This document shows positions 15,524 to 24,894 of a DNA stretch of 64,000 nt, in pieces. Origin of the DNA: Bacteroidales bacterium (GTDB taxonomy: Bacteria > Bacteroidota > Bacteroidia > Bacteroidales > P3); NCBI GenBank assembly GCA_017480785.1, contig JAFURZ010000019.1:1-64000 (forward strand), in the 5' to 3' direction. Within the stretch, counting starts at the first letter, position 1; each line of letters begins with the position of its first letter. The notes beneath the pieces are model-generated. The model saw nothing but the letters and a program-made list of their open reading frames with translations, searched no databases and was not told where the DNA came from. The position numbers and the translations under genes were made by a program.

Positions 15524-16081
15524 TTATTTGTCTTCCAGATTTATCTTCACCTTTTGGTTGAAGGTGCCCTGATTCCAGCCGCCGGCATTGGTGCGGTCCA
15601 CGTTGTCGGGGGTGACGGGCATTTCGACCACACGGTTCCTGTGCTCGCCGTTCTCCTTGCCGTCCACGTCGCGCACCAGCAGGCGCACCTGCTCCTGCGG
15701 CAGGCCGCTGCTCTTCAGCTCGAAGCGTCCCTTCTTGTCGGTACGCACCTCGGTCTGCTCCAGCCACCGGTCGATGGCCTCGGGGTCGCCCTCCAGCGAG
15801 CCGTCGGCAGTGGTCTCCATGTTGCGTTCCAGCATGTTGACCCGGATATCCTTCACCGGTTTGCCCTTGGCATCCTTCACTTGGCCGCGAATTTGGTAGT
15901 CCATGGTCGGCACGCCGTACATCAGGCGCATCTCACCGCGGTCGCGCACACTGACCGGCACCGTGTCCTGCGGCTCCTCAGGGGCTGACATCTTCTTGCT
16001 GCTGTGGCACGAAGAGAATCCCAGCGCACCCATCACCGTGATGAGCAGCCAGTTTTTGAGTTTCAGATACTTTATTTTCAT
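15524..16081 (-). CDS. putative lipoprotein of the rSAM/lipoprotein system
   Basis: A 185-residue lipoprotein: hydrophobic N-terminus and a lipobox with Cys25 (GFSSC). RLMYGVPTMDY (52-62) introduces a beta-sandwich of the carboxypeptidase-regulatory type (YQIRGQVKDAKGKPVKDIRV), ending in QKVKINLEDK. This matches, from memory, the TIGR04134 lipoproteins that neighbour TIGR04133 radical SAM enzymes. It is first in a three-gene operon with the 48-residue lipoprotein and the enzyme. The cell location is the membrane, exposed to the periplasm or surface; the molecular role is not known. Confidence 0.82.
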   Translation of the reverse strand: MKIKYLKLKNWLLITVMGALGFSSCHSSKKMSAPEEPQDTVPVSVRDRGEMRLMYGVPTMDYQIRGQVKDAKGKPVKDIRVNMLERNMETTADGSLEGDPEAIDRWLEQTEVRTDKKGRFELKSSGLPQEQVRLLVRDVDGKENGEHRNRVVEMPVTPDNVDRTNAGGWNQGTFNQKVKINLEDK

Positions 16082-16244
16082 GTATTCAATAACGGCGACA
16101 CTGCAATATTATTGTCTGCGGTCTGTAAAATAATAGTTTTTCCACCCCTATTCCGACGTGTCTGCGTCGTGTCTGCGTCGTGTTTCCATCGTGCAGGTAC
16201 GTACCGTTCACGAAAAAAAAGGAGCCTGTTTCGAGAAAAATGCG

Positions 16245-16252
16245 TATCTTTG
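16245..16252 (+). promoter_or_regulatory. -7 element of the DAHP synthase gene
   Basis: TATCTTTG lies 24 bases before the ATG at 16276. The region 19-20 bases upstream (CTGTTTC) matches TTTG only weakly. It excludes the in-frame ATG at 16180 as a start. Confidence 0.6.
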
Positions 16253-16275
16253 CATCGGATTTACACGAGAAGAAG

Positions 16276-17301
16276 ATGGAGAAGACAATCATAGCAGGCC
16301 CTTGCAGCGTGGAGAGCCGCGAGCAGTTGCGCGAGGTGACGGCGGCGCTTGCCGCACTGCCACAGGTGACGATGATACGAGCCGGCGTGTGGAAACCCCG
16401 CACGCGCCCAGGCGCCTTCGAGGGGCTCGGCGAGCCGGCCCTGCGGTGGATGCAGGAGCTGAGCGCCGAATTCGGCGTCAGCTACTGCTGCGAGGTGGCG
16501 CGACCCGAGCACGTGGTGCTCTGCCAGCAGCACGGCATCGGCACGGTGTGGCTGGGTGCCCGCACCACAGGCAATCCCTTCATGGTGGAGGAGCTCTGCG
16601 CGGCCCTGCGCGGGAGCGGCATGGCGGTGCTGGTGAAGAATCCCACCTCGCCCGACGTGCGCCTCTGGCTCGGCGCCATCGAGCGGCTGCAACAGGCGGG
16701 CATCGCCGACCTCACGGCAGTGCACCGCGGCTTTGCCATGTACCACACCCAAGGCTACCGCAACGCTCCCCTTTGGGAGGTGGCCCTCGAGCTGCGGCGC
16801 GAGATGCCCGAGGTGCCCATCCTCTGCGACCCCAGCCACATCGGCGGCCGGCGCGACCTGGTGGCGCCTCTGGCCCTGGCGGCCCGCGAGCTCGACTACG
16901 ACGGCCTCACGGTCGAGGTGCACCCCCACCCCGAGGTCGCCTGGACCGACACCGCCCAGCAGCTTGACCCCGCGGCGTTCGCCGCTCTGCTTGAAGCCTT
17001 CCTGGCGCCCAGGGCCGAGATGCCCGACGAGGCCGACTCGAACCTCACCCCCCTGCGGCAGCAGATGGACGACGTGGACCACGAGTTGCTCGCCCTGCTG
17101 GCACGTCGCATGCAGCTGTCGCGCAGCATAGCCGACATCAAGCACCGGCAGGGCATGGCGGTCTACCAGTCCAAGCGGTGGAACGACGTCGTGGCCGATA
17201 GGCTGCAGCTGGCCGCCACCCTTGGCCTCGACAGCGGTTTCACCAAGGAACTGCTGGAGAAGATACACGCCGAGAGCGTCCGCGTGCAAATGGAGTCCTA
17301 A
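16276..17301 (+). CDS. bifunctional DAHP synthase / chorismate mutase
   Basis: The N-terminal part (about 1-255) joins phosphoenolpyruvate and erythrose 4-phosphate, the first shikimate-pathway step; it has IIAGPCSVES, RAGVWKPRTRPGAF, GARTTGNPF, KNPTSPDV and DPSHIGGRRDLV, typical of the short type I-beta enzymes. The C-terminal part (265-341) is an AroQ chorismate mutase (LRQQMDDVDHELLALLARRM...IADIKHRQ) that turns chorismate to prephenate. This order, synthase first, is common in Bacteroidales, where the mutase domain can also act as an allosteric sensor. The gene is alone and converges with the ABC exporter gene, overlapping it by four bases. Confidence 0.95.
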   Translation: MEKTIIAGPCSVESREQLREVTAALAALPQVTMIRAGVWKPRTRPGAFEGLGEPALRWMQELSAEFGVSYCCEVARPEHVVLCQQHGIGTVWLGARTTGNPFMVEELCAALRGSGMAVLVKNPTSPDVRLWLGAIERLQQAGIADLTAVHRGFAMYHTQGYRNAPLWEVALELRREMPEVPILCDPSHIGGRRDLVAPLALAARELDYDGLTVEVHPHPEVAWTDTAQQLDPAAFAALLEAFLAPRAEMPDEADSNLTPLRQQMDDVDHELLALLARRMQLSRSIADIKHRQGMAVYQSKRWNDVVADRLQLAATLGLDSGFTKELLEKIHAESVRVQMES

Positions 17302-19127
17302 CTCATCAACTCGGCTATCTTGTCGGCATTCATGCTGCGGGCCGAGGCGTCGAAGATATCCTTGTAGAGTCCACCCTGACGGTAGACCTCCTGGGGTGTG
17401 CCCTGTTGCACACAGTGGCCAGTGTCGAGCACATACAGGGCATCGCTGTCGATGATTTGCCCGATGTTGTGGCTGATGACGATGACGGTGCGACCCTGCT
17501 TGATGGCGTCGATGGAGTTCTTGATTTGCTCGGTGGCGATGGCGTCGAGGCTGGCCGTGGGCTCGTCGAGGAAGATGACGGGCGGGTCCTTGAGGAACAT
17601 GCGTGCGATGGCGATGCGCTGCTGTTGGCCGCCACTGAGCTGGAGGGCGTTGGTCTGGAAGCCGTCGGGAAGGGCACTGACCTGGTCGTAGATGTAGGCC
17701 TTGCGGGCGGCCTCCAACACCTCGTCGGTGGTGGCGTCGGGGCGGCCGTAGCGTATGTTCTCCTCCACCGTACCGCTGAAGATATGGTTTTTCTGCAGCA
17801 CGAGGCCTATGTTGTCGCGCAGCGCCTGCGTGTCCCAGTCGGCGAGGGGCACCCCGTCGAGGGTGATGGTACCGCTGTCGGGCGAGTAGAACTTGTCGAG
17901 GAGGTTGACGATGGTGCTCTTGCCGGCACCGCTGAGGCCCACGAGGGCGGTGGTGCGGCCGGGCTCGATGGTCATGGTGAGGTCGCGGATGGCGTGGGTG
18001 CCGTTGGGATAGGTGAACTCCACGTTCTTCAACTCGAAGCGGCCTTGCACCTTCGTCTGCCCGCTTTCGCCTTTCCACTGCCCGCTCTCCTCCACCTCGG
18101 CGTCGGCATCGAGCAGACCGAAGAAGCCCTCGGCATAGACCAGGGCGTCGTTGAGGTCGTCGTAGATGCGGTGCAGCTGGCGGATGGGGGCGCTGACGTT
18201 GGCAAAGAGCATCACGTGGTACATTATCTTGCCGATGCTCATGCCGGGGTAGTCGATGAGCACCAGGTAGGCCGTGAGGATGATAATGAGCACGGTACCT
18301 ATCTGCTCCACAAAGGTCTTCAGGCCCTCGTAGAGGAAGGAGATGCGGCGGGTCTGCATCTGCTGGTCGGTGCTCTGCTCCTGCAGGACGGCCTGCTTGG
18401 CGGCCTCCACGCGCTCGCGGTTGAACGACTTGATGACGCCCATGCTCTCGATGATGTTCAGGATGCCATGGCTGAGCTGCTGGTGGGTGCCGAAGACGCG
18501 GTGGCGCCAGCCTTTCATGCGGCGCCCCTGCACCGTGGTAATCCAGAAATAGATGGGGATGATAGCCGTGGCCACCAGACCCACGTAGACGTTGGCGGCA
18601 TACATCAGCACCAGGGCCAGCACGGCGCTGGTGAAGAGGGGCAGGATGTCGATAAAGAAGTTCTTCACCGTGTTGCTGAGGCTCATAATACCTCGGTCAA
18701 TGCGGGTCTGGAGCTTGCCGGGCTCGTTGCCGTCGGAGCTGAAGAAGGCCATGCGGAAGGTGAGGATGCGGTCTACCACCCGCAGCGAAAGGTCGCGGCT
18801 GACGTTGATGCGTATCTTCTCGCCGAAGATGCGCTGGCCGAAGGTGATGAATGCCGCCACCACCTCTTTGCCCAGCAGCACAGCACTGATGACTATCAAT
18901 ATTCTGGCCGCGTCGGCCCACTGGAAGCCTCCATCGAGGTGCATCAAGGCGTTGATGGCGTCTACCGCACGGTCGAGCACCACGGCGTTCACCTGTGCCA
19001 TCAGCGACCCCACAAAGGTCAAGGTCAGCGTGGCCGCCAACAGCCAGCGGTAAGGCGTCACGAAGGGCAGCAGTCGGCGTAGCAGTCCGCCGATGCCCAT
19101 CTTGCTTTCGTTGTTGTTCTGTTCCAT
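17298..19127 (-). CDS. ABC exporter, MsbA/LmrA-type half transporter
   Basis: A 609-residue protein with a six-helix membrane domain (about 30-330) and one nucleotide-binding domain: Walker A GLSGAGKST (about 397), signature LSGGQQQR (about 496), Walker B VIFLDEPTAS and the H-loop ISHNIGQ. Such half transporters work as dimers and export lipids, drugs or peptides. Start ATG 19127 is chosen because upstream in-frame sequence overlaps the divergent gene's coding region. A leftward -7 box TACTTTTG lies at 19145-19138. The linker before the ATPase holds EESGQWKGESGQTK, which resembles decayed repeat-encoded loops in the GH20 protein. Confidence 0.92.
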   Translation of the reverse strand: MEQNNNESKMGIGGLLRRLLPFVTPYRWLLAATLTLTFVGSLMAQVNAVVLDRAVDAINALMHLDGGFQWADAARILIVISAVLLGKEVVAAFITFGQRIFGEKIRINVSRDLSLRVVDRILTFRMAFFSSDGNEPGKLQTRIDRGIMSLSNTVKNFFIDILPLFTSAVLALVLMYAANVYVGLVATAIIPIYFWITTVQGRRMKGWRHRVFGTHQQLSHGILNIIESMGVIKSFNRERVEAAKQAVLQEQSTDQQMQTRRISFLYEGLKTFVEQIGTVLIIILTAYLVLIDYPGMSIGKIMYHVMLFANVSAPIRQLHRIYDDLNDALVYAEGFFGLLDADAEVEESGQWKGESGQTKVQGRFELKNVEFTYPNGTHAIRDLTMTIEPGRTTALVGLSGAGKSTIVNLLDKFYSPDSGTITLDGVPLADWDTQALRDNIGLVLQKNHIFSGTVEENIRYGRPDATTDEVLEAARKAYIYDQVSALPDGFQTNALQLSGGQQQRIAIARMFLKDPPVIFLDEPTASLDAIATEQIKNSIDAIKQGRTVIVISHNIGQIIDSDALYVLDTGHCVQQGTPQEVYRQGGLYKDIFDASARSMNADKIAELMS

Positions 19128-19177
19128 AAATCGGCTGCAAAAGTACACTTTTTTCGACACATATCGCCATTTATTTG

Positions 19178-19185
19178 TAATTTTG
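19178..19185 (+). promoter_or_regulatory. -7 element of the YiiX-like gene
   Basis: TAATTTTG ends 9 bases before the ATG at 19195, which implies a very short or absent leader. No clear -33 box is seen. It rules out the longer frame that begins at 19093 within the divergent ABC gene. Confidence 0.5.
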
Positions 19186-19194
19186 CTCTCCGAA

Positions 19195-19758
19195 ATGAAA
19201 CGGTTACTGCTCATTATACTACTGATTTGCAACGTTGTATTCGCCCAGAACACACCCCTGCGGCCGGGCGACCTGCTGTTTTTCCGCGACAGCGAGGGCA
19301 TGGGAGGAGCCGTGCAAGAGAGCACCGGCGAGTACACCCACGTGGCGATAGCGATAGACTCGGTGTGGACCATCGACGCCACCCCCGGCGACGGTGTGGC
19401 ACTCGGTCTGCGCTATCAAGGCACAGGTGTCAAAGCAGATATCTACCGCCTTACCATCCCCTTCGACACCGCAGCAGTTGTGGCCCGAGCCAAGTCGTTC
19501 ATCGGCCAGCCCTACGACAACGCCTTCCTGCCCGACAACGGGGCGATGTACTGCTCGGAACTGGTCTACGAATGCTATTTAGACAGCGCTGGCAACCACC
19601 TTTTCGAGGCCCAGCCCATGAACTGGCGCGACAAGCAGGGCAACCTGCCGGACTACTGGAAGAAACACTTTGAGGACCTCGGGACGCCGGTACCCGAAGG
19701 AGTCCCCGGCACCAATCCGACCGACATGAGCCGCTCACCGCGGCTGCGAAAGCTGTAG
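19195..19758 (+). CDS. YiiX-like NlpC/P60-superfamily cysteine hydrolase, secreted
   Basis: An exported 187-residue protein with signal peptide MKRLLLIILLICNVVFAQ. LRPGDLLFFRDSEG begins the circularly permuted NlpC/P60 fold. His49 in GEYTHVAIAI and Cys120 in AMYCSELVYE are the expected catalytic pair, followed by the usual substrate-pocket region. Family members hydrolyse amide or thioester bonds in peptidoglycan or lipids; the true substrate of the YiiX group is uncertain. It ends two bases from the convergent gene, with no terminator between them. Confidence 0.85.
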   Translation: MKRLLLIILLICNVVFAQNTPLRPGDLLFFRDSEGMGGAVQESTGEYTHVAIAIDSVWTIDATPGDGVALGLRYQGTGVKADIYRLTIPFDTAAVVARAKSFIGQPYDNAFLPDNGAMYCSELVYECYLDSAGNHLFEAQPMNWRDKQGNLPDYWKKHFEDLGTPVPEGVPGTNPTDMSRSPRLRKL

Positions 19759-19759
19759 C

Positions 19760-22700
19760 TCAGCGCACCACCTCGATTTCTCCGTAGCGGAATATGATGC
19801 CGTAGGGGCTCTTGGCCTGGAAACGGAAATAGTAGGAGCCGTCGGGGCTGCGGGTGTTCAGCGGGTTCCAGAACTGGTTGTGGTGCCGAATGTTTTCCAC
19901 GTGATATACCAGTGCCCCTGTGCGGTCGTAAATCCAGAGCTCGTTCATTCGGTATTGCCCCAATTCCAATAGGTTCACCACCTCCCAGACGTCATTGATG
20001 CCGTCGCCGTTAGGGGTGACCAGATTAGGGAACTGTAGCAGGGCGGTGACCAGCATGACGGTGCCGTGCGCCGTGTCGCGACAGATGTGCTGCAGTGTAT
20101 CAACCGTCATCAGGCGTTCGGCCACCAACACCACCTCGCGCTCACCCGTGGGCAGCGTACCCTCCCAATGGTAGGTCGGCTCGTATCCCATCAGCGTGTC
20201 CTCGCCCTCCTCGACCTGCACAAACCAGCGGTAGTAGTCGGCGAGCGGCTGGGTATAATTGATAAATCCCACGTCGGGAGCTATGTCGACTGGCGTGGTG
20301 GGCATCCAGGAAAAGCTGGCCCTGGGGGCTTCAAACACAACCACAGGCCACAGCAGCGAGTCACGGCAGCCGTGCTCGCTGGCCAAGAGGAGCCTCAGGG
20401 TGCTGAACTGTGTTTCGGGGGGTTCCATCTGGTAGTCGACGTCGGTGGTCAGCTGGCGCTCGCCGTCGGCAGTCAGCAGGGACCACTGTCTGACGACCAC
20501 GCCCTCACTCGAGTCGTGCAACCAGAGTAGTTGGTTGTCGCAGAGGAAAATGGGCACCGTGTCGGTCCAAACCTGTCCGTCGACGCTGTGCCAAGCCGAC
20601 AGGCGGAAGACGCTGTCCTGCACCTCGATGCACACGTGCACCAGGCTGTCGCAGCGGTCGACGGTAGTCAGCACAGTATCGAACTGCGCCGGCCCGCCGT
20701 AGTCGACATCGCGGTAGAGGAACGGCCCCTCGGGGCAATAGCGCAGAGTGTCGGTCGTCTCGTAAACCGGTTTTATCGTCAGCGTCAACCGATAGGTGCT
20801 GTCGCAATGGATTGTGTTGGAGTAGACGAAGTCGTACACACCACTGGATGTCAGCACGCTATCGCGGTAGGCCCACTGCTCGCAGGCCACCTGATTGAGC
20901 CGCACCAGCGTCGTGTCGCCCACCACCAGGTACAGTGTGCTGATGCTGTCGCAATGGGGCCCCACGGTATAGGTGCCTGTCACCGTGAAGAGACTGTCGT
21001 AGAAGCGGTAGGCCGTGCCGTCGCAGATGAAGGCCTCGGTGGTATCGTAGGTGTAGTAGGTATAATCGATACGGATGGTGTCGGTGATGGTGTCGTGACA
21101 GTCGCCTTCGGCAGAGAAGCCGCTGACGAGGGTCACGGGGTAGCTGCCTGTGTCGTCGACCCAGAATACGGGGTCCTCCTGCAGCGACGTGGTGCCGTCG
21201 GGGAGCGTCCACTGCGTGAACTGGCCACGGCTCAATGAGTCGTCGGCCAGATGGCTGCGGTTGCGCAGCTGCACCTTGAAACGACAACCGTCACTGCTCA
21301 CCTCCTTGCCGATGTGCGCTTCGGGCATCACTATGCGCGAGAGCACATGCATCGTCACCGAACAGTTGGAGTCTCCGATAAACCCCATGTCGCAATAGTA
21401 GACGTGGTTATCCATTGGCAAAGAGAGCTCGCGCGCGGTGCTCAGGGTGGTATCGGGTGCGTCGTCGCGCCACCAGCGGTATTGAAAGCCCTCGGGAGCC
21501 GCCACACGGTTGCTGTCGGCGCTGGAGCAAGAAAGGAAGGAGATGCTTTTCTTGGCACAGGCAAGGGTGTAATAGGCGTAGCCGTAGTGGGCTCCGACGG
21601 CACAGTCGAAGGTGGTCAGTCGCAGCTGCACCGTCTGCCCGTGGTAGGCCGAGAGGTCGATGCCAACCGTCGTCCAGTCCTTCCAGAGCAGTTGGCCGGG
21701 CCCGACGTTCCATCCCAGGCCGGAGCTGGCGATGAAGTCGTAGGAGTTGCATGACGCCGGGGCAATCAGGTGCATCGAGTCGTCGAGCATCTCGATGCGG
21801 AAGCGTGGCTGATCCTGCGGCGTGTGGTTCGGGTCCTGCATCACGGCGGCATACTTCAGTATCAGCATATCGGCCCGCAGCGTGTCGACGGGAATGCGGT
21901 AGAGCATAGCCTCGGCCTGCCTGCCGGTCATCCAGTTACCCAGCCGCACCGACTGTGTCTCGCCCTCGGGGATGGTACGCAAGGCCGGGCCCACCATGGG
22001 GTCGCATTCCGTGGTATCGGTGCGCAGCGAGTGGCGGGTGTATGCATCGCTATTGGTATCATACATCACCCCTTGCCAGGCATAAGGAGAATCGAAGTAG
22101 CCATAGTAGGGTGTACACTTGTTGGAGTGCAGCAGGCCGATATCCACACAATCGGAAGGGTCGTAGGCCGGCATCTCGAGCATTGGCGAGGTATAACTCT
22201 CAGCACAAGGCCCCGAAGAGGATGTGTTGCACGACGCAATCAACTGCACGCGCATCTGTCGGTCAGGGATTATCGGAAGCGCAATGTGACCGCCTGTGAG
22301 GTCGGAAAGATAGTAGTCCTGAGGAGGGTTCTGCAGGCTCACCAACAGACTGCACTGCGGGCTGCCCAACTCGTCCCACTCAAGCCACACCGAGTCCTCG
22401 TCGAAAGGGACCACATGCAGGTTCTTGGCTCCACAGGGGGAGTTGCCAATGTACACATTGTCGAGAATGAGATAGCAATAATTGTTTCCTTGAATACTGT
22501 ACGGATGGAACGAAAGGTAGCGGTAACCCGTCGGCAACGTCGACAGGTCAACCCAGAAGGGTTCCCAATCATTGGTCAGCACCATCGACTGCAGCGGCAC
22601 AAAGGTTGTCGAGTCAGTAGGGTCGCTCATGCCTCCCACCACGACCACTGTTGAATCGTTGGCGGCCGGGCACTGCATCCTGCACTGCACCCAGTAGCCG

Positions 22701-22969
22701 TTGGAGAAGTCATCCACAAAGACGGGTGCCGACAGGTAGGTCATGCCGGCGGAAGTCAAATGAAGTCCATTGCTAGAAGAGTAGCCTCCCAACAGCACTC
22801 TGGCCGTCGAATTCGGCATGTTCGACAGCAACGTCCACCCTGCAGTGGTGTTGAGGGAGGCATTTTCAAAATTGAAACAGATACCCACCGTCACTTGCCC
22901 ATGCAAGGGAACGGCAACTAACATCAACAGCGCCGACAGCAGCAGACTATGTACCTTGTTTCTATACAC
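19760..22969 (-). CDS. large secreted protein with gliding-motility C-terminal (type IX) sorting domain
   Basis: About 1069 residues. The first hydrophobic stretch (VHSLLLSALLMLVAVPLHGQ) is a signal peptide. The only start near it is a GTG at 22969, immediately after GGAGGA, so the start is tentative. A concanavalin-like or adhesin-like first half (NFENASLNTTAGW) is followed by repeated segments of the type YRFYDSLFTVTGTYTVGPHCDS and WAYRDSVLTSSGVYDF, each with a Cys-Asp-Ser close. The end, PNLVTPNGDGINDVWEV to SYYFRFQAKSPYG, is the gliding-motility-associated C-terminal domain used as a type B signal for the type IX secretion system. It is the last gene of a probable purE operon. Confidence 0.85.
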   Translation of the reverse strand: MYRNKVHSLLLSALLMLVAVPLHGQVTVGICFNFENASLNTTAGWTLLSNMPNSTARVLLGGYSSSNGLHLTSAGMTYLSAPVFVDDFSNGYWVQCRMQCPAANDSTVVVVGGMSDPTDSTTFVPLQSMVLTNDWEPFWVDLSTLPTGYRYLSFHPYSIQGNNYCYLILDNVYIGNSPCGAKNLHVVPFDEDSVWLEWDELGSPQCSLLVSLQNPPQDYYLSDLTGGHIALPIIPDRQMRVQLIASCNTSSSGPCAESYTSPMLEMPAYDPSDCVDIGLLHSNKCTPYYGYFDSPYAWQGVMYDTNSDAYTRHSLRTDTTECDPMVGPALRTIPEGETQSVRLGNWMTGRQAEAMLYRIPVDTLRADMLILKYAAVMQDPNHTPQDQPRFRIEMLDDSMHLIAPASCNSYDFIASSGLGWNVGPGQLLWKDWTTVGIDLSAYHGQTVQLRLTTFDCAVGAHYGYAYYTLACAKKSISFLSCSSADSNRVAAPEGFQYRWWRDDAPDTTLSTARELSLPMDNHVYYCDMGFIGDSNCSVTMHVLSRIVMPEAHIGKEVSSDGCRFKVQLRNRSHLADDSLSRGQFTQWTLPDGTTSLQEDPVFWVDDTGSYPVTLVSGFSAEGDCHDTITDTIRIDYTYYTYDTTEAFICDGTAYRFYDSLFTVTGTYTVGPHCDSISTLYLVVGDTTLVRLNQVACEQWAYRDSVLTSSGVYDFVYSNTIHCDSTYRLTLTIKPVYETTDTLRYCPEGPFLYRDVDYGGPAQFDTVLTTVDRCDSLVHVCIEVQDSVFRLSAWHSVDGQVWTDTVPIFLCDNQLLWLHDSSEGVVVRQWSLLTADGERQLTTDVDYQMEPPETQFSTLRLLLASEHGCRDSLLWPVVVFEAPRASFSWMPTTPVDIAPDVGFINYTQPLADYYRWFVQVEEGEDTLMGYEPTYHWEGTLPTGEREVVLVAERLMTVDTLQHICRDTAHGTVMLVTALLQFPNLVTPNGDGINDVWEVVNLLELGQYRMNELWIYDRTGALVYHVENIRHHNQFWNPLNTRSPDGSYYFRFQAKSPYGIIFRYGEIEVVR

Positions 22970-22994
22970 TCCTCCATATTTGTAATATTCCGGC

Positions 22995-24023
22995 CTACTG
23001 GTTGGCGTACTGCTGCACCTCGTCGTGGAAGAACTCGAGTTGGATGCCGGCCTGGCGGAAGAGCTCCTCGCTCTCGGCACCGGCGTGGTACTTGCGCTCG
23101 CAGACCACCCGCTTGATGCCGCAGTTGATGATGAGCATGGCGCAGGTGCGGCAGGGCGTCATGCGGCAGTAGAGCGTGGCGCCGTCGAGGGCGATACCGC
23201 GGCGGGCAGCCTGGCAGATGGCGTTCTGCTCGGCATGGACGGTGCGCACACAGTGGGTCGAGATGTGGCCGTCGGCGTCGATGGTCTGGCGGAAGAGGTG
23301 CCCCACCTCGTCGCAATGCGGCAGCCCCGCGGGCGAGCCGACATAGCCCGTCACCAGCAGCTGGCGGTCCTTCACGATAACGCAGCCCGAGCGGCCGCGG
23401 TCGCAGGTGGCACGCTTGCTGGCGGTGTTGGCCAGCTCCATGAAGTACTCGTCCCACGACGGGCGGCGGTAGGTAATCTGCGCCAGCACCGCCTCGACCT
23501 GCTCGTTCAGCTGCTCGATGGTGCCGCCGTTGTCAAAGCGGAAGTCGGCCTGCTCGATGCAGTAGCGGAGGTTCTGCTTGTTGGGGTCGGCGTTGTCCAT
23601 CTCGCGCTGCTCGTTGCTGATGAAGGTGTCGTAGTCGATATGGTCGGTCTCCGAGCCGCGGAGCACGGCGCGCTCGTAGCGCACCCGCGGGTCGGCGTCG
23701 ACGGCGAAGAGGTAGAAGCTGGGCTTGCCCCGCAGGGCGTCCACCTCGCCGGGGGTGCGCACGCTCTCGATGATGCAGTTGCAACCCGAAGCCGACGCCT
23801 GCTGGTAGAGCTGCTCCACAATCCACGACGGCGTGTGCTGGGCCCGCAGGTCGTTGCCCACGGCGGTCATCGTGTCGCGGTTCACCTCGAGGCCACGCCG
23901 CTTGATTTCCTCGATGAGGAAGGCGCGCACGCTGTAGTGCACAAAGCCGCGGTTCTTGACCAGATAGTCGACGATGGTGCCCTTGCCGGCCCCCAACGTC
24001 CCTGTGATGCCTATGGTAATCAT
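22995..24023 (-). CDS. P-loop kinase domain fused to deoxycytidylate deaminase
   Basis: Residues 1-180 are a nucleotide-kinase-like domain with Walker A GITGTLGAGKGT (5-16) and a second signature ESVRTPGEVDALRG. Residues 190-342 are a zinc-dependent dCMP deaminase: His263-Ala-Glu in TVHAEQNAI and Pro-Cys-x-x-Cys near 290 (PCRTC). The deaminase makes dUMP for thymidylate synthesis. Similar two-domain proteins exist in other bacteria, but what the kinase half phosphorylates is not clear. The gene sits 12 bases after the Bro-N gene in the purE operon. Both domains keep their catalytic residues. Confidence 0.88.
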   Translation of the reverse strand: MITIGITGTLGAGKGTIVDYLVKNRGFVHYSVRAFLIEEIKRRGLEVNRDTMTAVGNDLRAQHTPSWIVEQLYQQASASGCNCIIESVRTPGEVDALRGKPSFYLFAVDADPRVRYERAVLRGSETDHIDYDTFISNEQREMDNADPNKQNLRYCIEQADFRFDNGGTIEQLNEQVEAVLAQITYRRPSWDEYFMELANTASKRATCDRGRSGCVIVKDRQLLVTGYVGSPAGLPHCDEVGHLFRQTIDADGHISTHCVRTVHAEQNAICQAARRGIALDGATLYCRMTPCRTCAMLIINCGIKRVVCERKYHAGAESEELFRQAGIQLEFFHDEVQQYANQ

Positions 24024-24035
24024 ATTGAATGTTTT

Positions 24036-24890
24036 TTATTTTTCCTCTGCTGGAGGCAACTGGATGACTTTGTTCTTTGCGGCGAGAGCCTTTGCGTTCT
24101 TACTGGACACGACACTGCGACCCAATTCTTTCTCCAGCTGCTGGCGGGCCGTCTGGGCAACCTTTCCTCCCCGAAGGGCCACCCCGGCACTCTCGGCAAA
24201 GCCCTGCGGGTTTTCCTGCTGCGACAATTCGGTGGCCGATGCCTCGGCTAGCATATTGAGCGTTATCTCCACATTGGTCATATTGTCGCGCAGATTCTCT
24301 TTCTTCAGTCCCTTGAACTGCTTGTATTCCTTGGAAGTAAAACCACTCCACTGCTGATAGATGATGTCGGTAAGCGATGCGTACTGCTGCCCCTCCTCAA
24401 CGCCGGCGCGGTGCCACTCGTCGGTGAGCGCCTTGCGCACCTCGATTGACTTGATGCGCTGGTTAATCCAAGCTTCGCTGTAACCCAAACGACGGTAGTC
24501 GGCGATGGCTTGATTAATCGACAACTCGGGGTCTTGCAACTGGTCGATACGCTGCGCCGCCACCTGTGCCATCCACTGCTTGAAGGGTTCCGCCTTCGGC
24601 GAGGGAACGGACTGAATGAGTCGGAAAAGCTGCTCGGTATCAGCTACATCAGTCATACGACGCTTGCCGTCCTCAGCTTGCATTTTCAACTGTCCGATTT
24701 TATCGGACAGTTCACTTCCTTCCTGTAATAGTTTCTTCTTCAAATCATTCCAATACTTTCGCGGACGGTCTGAATCTGTGAGCACCCGAATTACATCTAT
24801 AATCGAGAAGAAATACTTCTCCAAGTCCGTATCCCACACGATACGAACCTTCTGCTCCTCGAAGAGCTGCATTGCATACTTCTGTGTCAT
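24036..24890 (-). CDS. Bro-N / DinD-like protein
   Basis: A 284-residue protein with an N-terminal Bro-N domain (LFEEQKVRIVWDTDLEKYFF, IDVIRVLTDSDRPRKYW, then LIQSVPSPKAEPFKQWMAQV, about residues 7-120). The middle matches the DinD type (YRRLGYSEAWINQRIKSIEVRKALTDEW). Bro-N proteins are known as phage antirepressors, and DinD of Escherichia coli inhibits RecA. ATG 24890 follows the purE stop by four bases; a longer frame into purE is rejected. No other phage gene lies nearby, so it may be a domesticated DNA-damage gene. Confidence 0.82.
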   Translation of the reverse strand: MTQKYAMQLFEEQKVRIVWDTDLEKYFFSIIDVIRVLTDSDRPRKYWNDLKKKLLQEGSELSDKIGQLKMQAEDGKRRMTDVADTEQLFRLIQSVPSPKAEPFKQWMAQVAAQRIDQLQDPELSINQAIADYRRLGYSEAWINQRIKSIEVRKALTDEWHRAGVEEGQQYASLTDIIYQQWSGFTSKEYKQFKGLKKENLRDNMTNVEITLNMLAEASATELSQQENPQGFAESAGVALRGGKVAQTARQQLEKELGRSVVSSKNAKALAAKNKVIQLPPAEEK

Positions 24891-24894
24891 CCCC

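Noticed and set aside
17406..19082. 558-residue open frame opposite the ABC exporter
   Set aside because: Entirely antisense to a gene with all ABC motifs; composition is shadow-like.
23025..24251. 408-residue plus-strand frame over the dCMP deaminase gene
   Set aside because: Opposite strand carries intact Walker A and zinc motifs; this frame has none.
24036..24890. prophage remnant
   Set aside because: Only one phage-type gene, closely spaced with housekeeping genes, and no integrase, attachment repeat or tail genes.
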